From positions 1 to 5,497 of the forward strand of contig JARGGF010000017.1 in the NCBI GenBank assembly GCA_029210905.1: a stretch of 5,497 nucleotides of DNA, in the 5' to 3' direction. The DNA is from Bacteroidales bacterium. Lineage in GTDB: Bacteria > Bacteroidota > Bacteroidia > Bacteroidales > NBLH01. Below, in pieces: positions 1-5,497 of this stretch (position 1 is its first letter; each line of letters begins with the position of its first letter). The notes below the pieces were generated by a model. It did not search any database and was not told the origin of the DNA. It saw only the letters and a program-made list of their open reading frames with translations. The position numbers were made by a program, and so were the translations under genes.

Positions 1-1768
1 GCAATTTTGGCTTTATTTCATCAAGTATTAAATCAAACTCATACTTGCTCAAATTCAGCTCATTACGCCTTCGGCAAACATCACACTGCCCACATCGGGT
101 AGCATTATGTTCATCAAAATAGGTCAAGAGAATCTGGCTTCTGCATTTATTGCATGTTGATGCATACTCAATTACAGCATTTATTTTTTTATAGTAATTT
201 TCTTTTCTGTTTTCATAATTTTCTTTCGAAATTCTCAGGTTTTTTTCTTCAAGGCGTTCTTCCGTATAGATAATAAATGGTAACTTTCGTTGTGGAATGT
301 ACTTTATAATTTTCGCCTGATCCAGTTTAATTAGGTAATCCAAAATTATTTCAATTTTGCTATTGGCTTTTTTTGCAAGAAACTCCTCATCTATACTCGT
401 AAAGGTACTAAATAATCCCGTATAGGTTCTTAAAATAAGTTTTACAAAAGGATCAAATCTTTTATTTGCGACCTGAAATTTATACAAATCTTGCTGAGAA
501 GCTATAAACATAACTTTTGAATGGCTAAAAAACTCTTCGGCCAATTCAAGGTAACCATCATTCTCAAGCAATTTTAAGGCACTGTATGTCTGCAAAACCG
601 GCAGACTAAATTTGGATACAAAATCAGAAATTTTAAAGTCAAGCATCCTGCCTTTGCCTGCGCCTACTGGTAGCTGATAATAATTGCCCAGTGCAATATA
701 TACGCGCTTAATAAATTCTTTCTCCGGAAAATTAGTTGATGCGCGCTTTTCTATTTTTAATTTGTCAGAGTCGTTATATAGTAATACTGCAAATGCTGCC
801 TTTTCATCGCGTCCTGCCCTACCCGCCTCCTGATAATATGCTTCCAAGGAATCAGGCAAATCCATGTGAACTACAAAACGCACATCCGCCTTGTCTATGC
901 CCATTCCAAAAGCATTGGTGGCTACTATTACCTTTGTTCTGGCACTTTTCCAGTTTTGTTGTTTAACGTCCTTTATTTTATTTTCCAACCCGGCGTGATA
1001 ATAATCGGCTTTTATCCCATTTTGCTGCAGAAAAACAGCAATTTCTTTCGTTTTCTTTCGGTTTCTTACGTATACAATTCCTGAACCTTTTATTTTAGAT
1101 ACAATTCGAAGCAGATAACGAAACTTATCTTCTGTATTTCGGACCAGATAAACTAAGTTTTTTCGCTCAAAACTTTTTCTGAATACATTATTTTCCTTGA
1201 ATAATAATTGCTTTTGAATATCATCAACTACATTTTGTGTTGCAGTGGCTGTTAAAGCTAAAACAGGTACTTGCGGAAGAAATTTTCGAATATTGGCAAT
1301 TTTTAAATAAGCTGGTCTGAAATCATAACCCCATTGCGAGATACAGTGTGCTTCGTCTACAGCAATAAGATTGATCTTCATTTTTGGTAGGCGAGTTATA
1401 AACAATTCAGAATCAAGACGTTCTGGTGATAAGTAAAGAAATTTATAGGCTCCGTAAACACAGTTGTTCAAAACCAGGTCTATTTCTTGTATAGTCATAC
1501 CGGAATAAACAGCAGCTGCTTTAATATTTTTTGCGTTCAGGTTTTCCACCTGATCTTTCATTAAGGCAATTAATGGAGTTATCACCAGGCACATGCCATC
1601 ATTTACCAATGCAGGCACCTGGAAAATTATTGATTTTCCTCCACCAGTTGGCAATAAGCCCAAGGTATCCTTTCCTTCTTCAGATACGGAGTGTATAATA
1701 TCCTCCTGCAATGGCCTGAAATCGGAAAAGCCCCAAATTCTGATTAATGTTTGCCTATACTTGTTCAA
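1..1768 (-). CDS. recQ: ATP-dependent DNA helicase RecQ, 3' end cut off by window edge
   Basis: A 3'-5' superfamily 2 DNA helicase that acts in recombination and repair in the cytoplasm. 589 codons are visible without a stop or frameshift. RecQ motif 0 (WGFSDFRPLQ) is at residues 12-21, Walker A (PTGGGKS) at 40-46, motif Ia (TPLIALMKDQ) at 64-73, the DEAH box at 138-141 followed by the aromatic-rich loop (CISQWGYDFRP), motif III (LTATAT) at 172-177, motif V (ATNAFGMGIDKADVR) at 283-297 and motif VI (QEAGRAGRD) at 313-321. A four-Cys zinc motif, C542, C559, C562 and C565, keeps the 17-3-3 spacing of E. coli RecQ but lies about 160 residues later. Residues 335-515 between core and zinc motif include a winged-helix-like stretch near 375-409. 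The start is TTG at 1768; an in-frame TAA immediately precedes it, so no longer start exists, and motif 0 follows at the normal distance. No HRDC domain is visible; about 40-50 residues are probably missing, judging from remembered family length. The gene is divergent from guaB. Confidence 0.95.
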   Translation of the reverse strand, partial: MNKYRQTLIRIWGFSDFRPLQEDIIHSVSEEGKDTLGLLPTGGGKSIIFQVPALVNDGMCLVITPLIALMKDQVENLNAKNIKAAAVYSGMTIQEIDLVLNNCVYGAYKFLYLSPERLDSELFITRLPKMKINLIAVDEAHCISQWGYDFRPAYLKIANIRKFLPQVPVLALTATATQNVVDDIQKQLLFKENNVFRKSFERKNLVYLVRNTEDKFRYLLRIVSKIKGSGIVYVRNRKKTKEIAVFLQQNGIKADYYHAGLENKIKDVKQQNWKSARTKVIVATNAFGMGIDKADVRFVVHMDLPDSLEAYYQEAGRAGRDEKAAFAVLLYNDSDKLKIEKRASTNFPEKEFIKRVYIALGNYYQLPVGAGKGRMLDFKISDFVSKFSLPVLQTYSALKLLENDGYLELAEEFFSHSKVMFIASQQDLYKFQVANKRFDPFVKLILRTYTGLFSTFTSIDEEFLAKKANSKIEIILDYLIKLDQAKIIKYIPQRKLPFIIYTEERLEEKNLRISKENYENRKENYYKKINAVIEYASTCNKCRSQILLTYFDEHNATRCGQCDVCRRRNELNLSKYEFDLILDEIKPKL

Positions 1769-1826
1769 TTAGTTAAAGTTTAGCTTATCTTTTGATAATA
1801 AATTTTGGAACACTTAATATTATATC

Positions 1827-1837
1827 CAGATTATCTG
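1827..1837. repeat. 11-bp palindrome upstream of recQ
   Basis: CAGAT-T-ATCTG is a perfect palindrome with a single central base, centred about 64 bp upstream of the recQ start. If the promoter proposed at 1860-1867 is right, it lies inside the recQ leader about 20 bases after the transcription start, where a repressor site could sit. Nothing links it to a known regulator, and palindromes of this size arise by chance in AT-rich DNA. Confidence 0.3.
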
Positions 1838-1859
1838 ATAGTTACAAAATATCATAAAA

Positions 1860-1867
1860 CAAACTTA
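1860..1867 (-). promoter_or_regulatory. Possible recQ promoter, Bacteroidota -7 box
   Basis: The minus strand reads TAAGTTTG, an exact match to the Bacteroidota primary-sigma -7 element TAnnTTTG. About 18 bases upstream is only TTTT, a weak version of the -33 TTTG. Transcription would start near 1853, giving a leader of about 85 nt before the TTG start at 1768. Among the intergenic matches it is the best placed for recQ, but the region is AT-rich and chance matches are likely. Confidence 0.4.
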
Positions 1868-1985
1868 AAGATATTTAATTTTGCTAAAATAAAAAATGAC
1901 TTTTTATGCAGCACAAACTACATTAATTTATATCATTGCCAGTCCATTTTGTAAAAATAGCTAATTAAAAGTGTCTCAACAAAAA

Positions 1986-2005
1986 TTGCTTATTTCTTCA
2001 AGCAA
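1986..2005. repeat. Inverted repeat TTGCTT-N8-AAGCAA, possible operator
   Basis: Perfect 6-bp arms (1986-1991 and 2000-2005) flank an 8-base spacer. The centre is about 39 bases upstream of the transcription start inferred for guaB, so the site would cover or abut the -33 region. That spacing suits a dimeric regulator. A repeat of this size has a fair probability of occurring by chance in a region this long, so the assignment is tentative. Confidence 0.35.
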
Positions 2006-2020
2006 CTGTGTATTTTTTTG

Positions 2021-2028
2021 TACTTTTG
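2021..2028 (+). promoter_or_regulatory. guaB promoter, Bacteroidota -7 box
   Basis: TACTTTTG is an exact match to the Bacteroidota -7 consensus TAnnTTTG, and the context, a T-run ending TTGTACTTTTG followed by a GC-rich tetranucleotide, is typical of promoters in this phylum. Transcription would start about 2034-2036, leaving a leader of roughly 30 nt before the ATG at 2065. No clear TTTG lies at -33; the bases there (TTCA, 1997-2000) fall inside the inverted repeat at 1986-2005, which would suit a promoter that needs an activator. The leader is too short for a purine riboswitch. Confidence 0.65.
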
Positions 2029-2040
2029 GCGGCAAAAATA
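2021..2040. repeat. Imperfect palindrome over the guaB -7 box and start site
   Basis: The left arm TACTTTTG (2021-2028) and right arm CAAAAATA (2033-2040) are inverted copies with one mismatch in eight, separated by GCGG. The right arm read on the minus strand is itself a TAnnTTTG element (TATTTTTG). The unit covers the -7 box and inferred start point of guaB, so it could be a repressor site or a bidirectional core promoter, or simply the usual composition of such promoters. Confidence 0.4.
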
Positions 2041-2064
2041 TTTAGTAATTAAAACCTTTAGAAT

Positions 2065-3534
2065 ATGTCGGTATTTAAGAACAAAATAGTTTCTGAAGGA
2101 TTAACATTTGATGATGTTTTGTTAATTCCAGCCTATTCAGAAGTCTTGCCTAGAGAAGTTAGTGTTAGAACGCAGTTCAGTAAAAATATCACTTTAAATA
2201 TTCCAATAGTATCAGCTGCCATGGACACTGTTACAGAATCAATTATGGCTATTGCAATTGCAAGGGAAGGAGGAATAGGTGTAATACATAAGAATATGAG
2301 CATCTCGGAACAGGCTCAACAAGTAAAGATAGTAAAAAGGGCAGAAAACGGGATGATCATAGATCCTATAACCATCAGCAAAGATGCTACAGTTTCTGAT
2401 GCAAATAATATCATGCGCGAATTTAAAATTGGCGGTATTCCTGTTGTTGATTCAAGCAAAAAGTTAATAGGTATTGTCACCAACCGCGATTTAAGGTTTG
2501 AGCAAAGCCCTAATAAGCCAATTAGCGAAATAATGACCAAAGACAACCTTGTAACTACCAGTCAATCAACTGATTTGGAAAAAGCAGCTCATATTTTGCA
2601 AAAGCATAAAATTGAAAAACTACCAGTAGTTGACGAAGACTATCGATTAATCGGCTTAATTACTTATAAAGATATTACCAAAGCCAAAGACCGTCCAAAT
2701 GCTTGCAAGGATAGTAAAGGACGATTGAGGGTAGCTGCTGCCGTAGGTATTACCAACGATACCATGGAGCGGGTGCAAGCACTTGTAAATGCCGGAGTAG
2801 ATGCCATTGTTATTGATACTGCTCATGGACATTCTATCTACGTAATTAATAAATTAAAAGAGGTAAAGGCCGCTTTTAAGGATGTAGATATCGTAGTTGG
2901 TAATATTGCAACAGCTGAAGCAGCGCTTGATTTAGCAAATGCAGGGGCTGATGGCATCAAAGTTGGGATTGGGCCGGGATCTATTTGCACCACCCGCATT
3001 ATTGCAGGAGTGGGGGTACCTCAGCTTTCAGCCATATTTAGTGTAGCCGAAGCCCTGGAAGGGAAAAATATACCTATCATTGCAGATGGAGGAATACGTT
3101 ACTCTGGTGATATAGTAAAAGCATTAGCAGCAGGAGCTTATTCAGTAATGGCGGGATCCTTGTTTGCCGGCGTTGAAGAATCACCAGGCGAAACTATAAT
3201 TTATCAGGGTCGCAAATTCAAATCGTATAGAGGAATGGGTTCTATTGAAGCGATGCAAAAAGGCTCAAAGGATAGGTATTTTCAGGATACAGAGGATGAT
3301 ACTTCCAAGCTGGTTCCCGAAGGTATTGCTGCCAGGGTGCCCTACAAAGGAACCTTAGCAGAAGTAACTTATCAGATTATTGGAGGACTAAGAGCAGGAA
3401 TGGGTTATTGCGGAACCGAAAGTATCCAGGCTTTGCACAGAGCTCAGTTTGTAAAAATAACAAATTCAGGAATGATTGAGAGCCACCCGCATGATGTGGC
3501 TATTACACGTGAAGCGCCAAATTATAGCAGATAA
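2065..3534 (+). CDS. guaB: Inosine-5'-monophosphate dehydrogenase
   Basis: Oxidises IMP to XMP with NAD+, the committed step to GMP, in the cytoplasm; the family is a tetramer activated by K+. The gene is complete: 489 aa, close to the 488 of E. coli GuaB. The (beta/alpha)8 barrel starts with GLTFDDVLL (12-20) and carries two CBS domains as an insert at about 97-206. The K+-binding and catalytic loop GIGPGSICTT (301-310) holds the nucleophile Cys308. D251 is in the NAD-site strand (VIDTAHGHS). DGG at 341-343 and MAGSLFAG at 362-369 bind the IMP phosphate, YRGMGS (388-393) contacts the base, and the flap has the catalytic Arg404-Tyr405 pair (DRYFQ) and EG at 419-420. The C-terminus SHPHDVAITREAPNYS is typical of the family. 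All key residues are present, so it should be active. The ATG fits the family N-terminus; there is no Shine-Dalgarno site, as is common in Bacteroidota. The downstream PPIase gene probably shares its transcript. Confidence 0.98.
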   Translation: MSVFKNKIVSEGLTFDDVLLIPAYSEVLPREVSVRTQFSKNITLNIPIVSAAMDTVTESIMAIAIAREGGIGVIHKNMSISEQAQQVKIVKRAENGMIIDPITISKDATVSDANNIMREFKIGGIPVVDSSKKLIGIVTNRDLRFEQSPNKPISEIMTKDNLVTTSQSTDLEKAAHILQKHKIEKLPVVDEDYRLIGLITYKDITKAKDRPNACKDSKGRLRVAAAVGITNDTMERVQALVNAGVDAIVIDTAHGHSIYVINKLKEVKAAFKDVDIVVGNIATAEAALDLANAGADGIKVGIGPGSICTTRIIAGVGVPQLSAIFSVAEALEGKNIPIIADGGIRYSGDIVKALAAGAYSVMAGSLFAGVEESPGETIIYQGRKFKSYRGMGSIEAMQKGSKDRYFQDTEDDTSKLVPEGIAARVPYKGTLAEVTYQIIGGLRAGMGYCGTESIQALHRAQFVKITNSGMIESHPHDVAITREAPNYSR

Positions 3535-3590
3535 GGAATTCATTTTCAGTGAAAATATAAAATACATTGAATAATTTTAAATATTTGAGA
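3535..3590. other. Short guaB-PPIase gap, no terminator seen
   Basis: This 56-bp AT-rich spacer has one small hairpin, ATTTTC-AGT-GAAAAT at 3542-3556. It has only two G:C-type pairs' worth of strength at best and no T-run after it, so it is not a convincing rho-independent terminator. The closest promoter match, AATATTTG at 3580-3587, differs from TAnnTTTG at one base and lies too near the ATG to serve it. Read-through from guaB is the simplest reading. Confidence 0.6.
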
Positions 3591-5497
3591 ATGCATCTTC
3601 GATCTAATTTATTGATTTTATTTTTGCTTTGCCCGCTTTTTGTTTTTGCCCAGAATAATGAGGTTATATTAACAATTAATAACAAAAAGGTTTACTTAAG
3701 TGAATTTAAGGAAGCGCTGAATAAAAGTAATATTGAAAACAAAAATAATAAAGAGGCATGTCAAAAGTTTTTAAATCAGTTTATTGAATTTAAACTAAAA
3801 GTATTTGAAGCTGAAAAACAAAGACTAAATAAAAAAGATGAGATTTTATCGCAAGTTAAAGCCTTTAAGAAAGACCTGATTTTACCCTATCTGGCTGACA
3901 AACAATATGTTGAAAAACTGGCAATTGAAGCCTACCAGCGAATGAAAACAGAGTATCATGTACGTCAGATATTAATAAGAGTTAGTGCTTACGCAGCCCC
4001 TAAAGATACAATGGTGGCCTATGACAGGGCTCTCAGTGTTAAAAAGAAATTATTAAGTGGAGAGAACTTCGAGAGTATAGCCCTTTCAGTTTCTGACGCC
4101 TTTAATACGCCATTAAACAAAGGTGATTTGTGGTATATTGGGCCTTTTAAATTACCTTATAAAATCGAAAACTATATTTATAGCAACCCAAAAAGCAAGA
4201 TTTCTGCCCCAATAAGATCCAAACTAGGTTATCATTTAATTGAAATCCTTGATAAAAGACCTTATCAGGGTAGCATAAAAGTAGCACATATTATGATAGC
4301 CCTTCCTTTGGATACCGCAAAAAAAGAACAGGAAAAAGCTCGGATAAAGATTAATGAAGTCTATCAGAAATTACTTGATGGTCAGGACTTTAAGCAATTA
4401 GCCATTCAGTATTCCGATGACAAAGGAGCTGCAATAAGCGGAGGAGAACTTCCTTTTATCGAAACTGGCGACATGGAACATGAATTTGAAAGGGCGTGTT
4501 TTAATCTTACTTCAGATGGAGCCTTCTCAAAACCAGTAAAAACAAGCTATGGCTGGCACATCATTAAAAGAATCTCCAAACAGGATCTTCCACCATTCAC
4601 GGAATTAAAAGATAAAATAGAAAAAAAGGTAATAAAAAGCGAGCGGGGAGAACTGGCAAAAGAACAAGCACTGCAAAGCATTAAATCAAATTATAATTTT
4701 AAAGATTATCATGATTTTTTTGGAATATTTGAAATATTAGACAGTACAATATTTGAAGGAGTATGGAAAAAGCCTGAATTTGCTGATTTAAATGAAAAAA
4801 TGTTCGAATTTAACAACAGGGTGTATTATCAAAAAGATTTTGTAAATTTTCTGGAAAGTAATCAGGGAAAAATGTTTCCAATACCTATCAATAATTATGT
4901 GAAAATTAAATATGATGATTTTATTGAGGAGGTGCTATTTGATTTCGAAGCAAATCAAATAGAAACAGGTAATCCCTATATCTATAGCAGATTACGAGAA
5001 TTTGAAGAAAATATTTTAGCCTATAAAATATTTGAAAAGGAAGTAGTTTCAAAATATTCAGAAACTGATAAAATTGAAGATTATTATAATAAACATAAGC
5101 AGGACTACAATAAAAAGTATCAGGCAGATGTTTCTATATTTGCATATAGTGAAGGTTTGAGAAAGGTTGAAAAGTTGTTTATGAAATTAAAGAAGCAGCA
5201 GATATCTGATATAGAACTAATTGCAAAAATAAAGTCAAACATTGATCTGGCGTTTGAACTTATTACTAAATCTGTAATTGAAGAAGGGAATGAGCCATTA
5301 GTAGATTTACTTATTGAAAAGTATAAAACTGGTTCCTTAAATAAGGACAAAAGGTTTTTTGCGTTTGACGATGAAAAAAAAATTGTTTGGCTAAATTCTG
5401 AAATAGCAAAAACAAATAAAACATTTGAAGAAGTTGAAGAAGATGTTGCAATTGAATACAGACAATACATAATGCAACAGTGGATAAAGAAACTAAA
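3591..5497 (+). CDS. Periplasmic parvulin-type peptidyl-prolyl isomerase (SurA/PpiD-like), 3' end cut off
   Basis: A probable periplasmic foldase that isomerises X-Pro bonds and chaperones exported proteins. 635 codons are open to the window edge. Residues 1-20 form a signal peptide (hydrophobic 7-19, likely signal peptidase I cut at FVFA-QNN); Cys14 follows Leu, so there is no lipobox. After an N-terminal helical part (24-118) come two parvulin domains. Domain 1 (about 121-225) is degenerate: VRQILI has Gln126 where HIL is expected, and GGDL is reduced to KGDL, though GYH (H215) remains. Domain 2 (about 229-330) looks intact: VAHIMI (H233), YSDD (274-277), SGGEL (283-287), F299 in EFE, and YGWHIIK (H323). 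Residues 340-635 look like helices plus a diverged third module (IEDYYNKHKQDY at 495) ending YRQYIMQQWIKKL. That ending resembles Bacteroidota PPIase C-termini, so only some 10-30 residues may be missing. The ATG at 3591 gives the complete signal peptide; an in-frame stop lies at 3558. Which paralogue (SurA or PpiD role) cannot be decided. Confidence 0.88.
   Translation, partial: MHLRSNLLILFLLCPLFVFAQNNEVILTINNKKVYLSEFKEALNKSNIENKNNKEACQKFLNQFIEFKLKVFEAEKQRLNKKDEILSQVKAFKKDLILPYLADKQYVEKLAIEAYQRMKTEYHVRQILIRVSAYAAPKDTMVAYDRALSVKKKLLSGENFESIALSVSDAFNTPLNKGDLWYIGPFKLPYKIENYIYSNPKSKISAPIRSKLGYHLIEILDKRPYQGSIKVAHIMIALPLDTAKKEQEKARIKINEVYQKLLDGQDFKQLAIQYSDDKGAAISGGELPFIETGDMEHEFERACFNLTSDGAFSKPVKTSYGWHIIKRISKQDLPPFTELKDKIEKKVIKSERGELAKEQALQSIKSNYNFKDYHDFFGIFEILDSTIFEGVWKKPEFADLNEKMFEFNNRVYYQKDFVNFLESNQGKMFPIPINNYVKIKYDDFIEEVLFDFEANQIETGNPYIYSRLREFEENILAYKIFEKEVVSKYSETDKIEDYYNKHKQDYNKKYQADVSIFAYSEGLRKVEKLFMKLKKQQISDIELIAKIKSNIDLAFELITKSVIEEGNEPLVDLLIEKYKTGSLNKDKRFFAFDDEKKIVWLNSEIAKTNKTFEEVEEDVAIEYRQYIMQQWIKKL

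Larger units (their letters stand above)
1769..2064. other. Divergent recQ-guaB intergenic region
   Basis: This 296-bp AT-rich stretch separates the two divergent start codons and must hold both promoters. It contains four exact matches to TAnnTTTG: plus strand at 1876-1883 and 2021-2028, minus strand at 1860-1867 and 2033-2040. It also holds a 6-bp inverted repeat at 1986-2005 and an 11-bp palindrome at 1827-1837. In sequence this AT-rich some TAnnTTTG matches are expected by chance, so only the ones well placed for a gene are called as promoters. No tRNA, riboswitch-sized structure or convincing gene was seen. One 22-codon ORF (1896-1964) is too short to call. Confidence 0.8.

Noticed and set aside
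736..1084. Two overlapping plus-strand ORFs of 76 and 72 codons
   Set aside because: They lie opposite the RecQ helicase motifs V and VI and neighbouring core, which are clearly coding on the minus strand; their translations show no recognisable domain.
2029..2064. Purine riboswitch ahead of guaB
   Set aside because: The leader inferred from the -7 box is only about 30 nt and AT-rich, far too short for an aptamer, and no conserved aptamer sequence was seen upstream.
2316..2546. 76-codon minus-strand ORF
   Set aside because: It lies within the CBS-domain part of guaB on the opposite strand and has no features of its own.
3542..3556. Small hairpin after guaB as a rho-independent terminator
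   Set aside because: A 6-bp AT-rich stem with a 3-base loop is too weak, and no T-run follows it.
3580..3587. AATATTTG as a promoter for the PPIase gene
   Set aside because: It matches TAnnTTTG at all but one base, but transcription would begin at or beyond the start codon at 3591.
3585..3590. Upstream in-frame TTG starts (3567 and 3585) for the PPIase
   Set aside because: They would add only a few residues before a normal signal-peptide start; the ATG at 3591 alone gives a standard N-terminus, with a stop at 3558 further up.
3503..3685. 60-codon minus-strand ORF spanning the guaB end and the next gene's start
   Set aside because: It overlaps the guaB C-terminus and the PPIase signal peptide, both well supported; its translation looks like noise.
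5120..5470. 116-codon minus-strand ORF, Ser/Phe-rich
   Set aside because: It is the antisense of the Lys/Glu-rich PPIase C-terminus, and Ser/Phe-rich translation is what antisense of AAA/GAA-rich codons gives. The plus-strand frame is continuous with two parvulin domains.
1..5497. A novel defence, mobile or secondary-metabolism system
   Set aside because: All three genes are recognisable housekeeping families, there are no direct-repeat arrays, transposase or integrase motifs, tRNA or attachment sites, and no coding stretch remains unexplained.

Overview
This window looks like ordinary core chromosome from a low-GC member of the Bacteroidota, probably class Bacteroidia. The lineage call rests on four things seen in the sequence. 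There are no Shine-Dalgarno sites. Exact copies of the Bacteroidota -7 promoter element TAnnTTTG lie in the one intergenic region long enough to hold promoters. The RecQ has a short, rearranged layout that I associate with this phylum. The last gene is a multi-parvulin periplasmic foldase of Bacteroidota type. No search was run, so the order and genus remain open.

Layout. Bases 1-1768 on the minus strand hold the N-terminal 589 codons of a RecQ-family DNA helicase, whose C-terminus runs off the left edge. Bases 1769-2064 form a divergent intergenic region with the promoter signals for both flanking genes. Bases 2065-3534 on the plus strand hold a complete guaB (IMP dehydrogenase, 489 aa). After a 56-bp gap, bases 3591-5497 hold a secreted parvulin-type peptidyl-prolyl isomerase of the SurA/PpiD kind. 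It is open for 635 codons and cut by the right edge, probably close to its real end.

How the genes relate. RecQ works in DNA recombination and repair, GuaB commits purine synthesis to GMP, and the PPIase folds exported proteins in the periplasm. They do not form one pathway. guaB and the PPIase gene are probably co-transcribed, because they share a strand, the gap is short and no terminator or convincing promoter is visible between them. recQ is transcribed away from them.

I found no mobile element, CRISPR array, RNA gene or phage remnant, and no evidence of a new system. The points most worth checking are: the RecQ architecture, with about 180 residues containing winged-helix-like segments between the helicase core and a zinc motif of E. 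coli spacing; the foldase, with one apparently intact parvulin domain among degenerate ones; and the nested inverted repeats around the guaB promoter.
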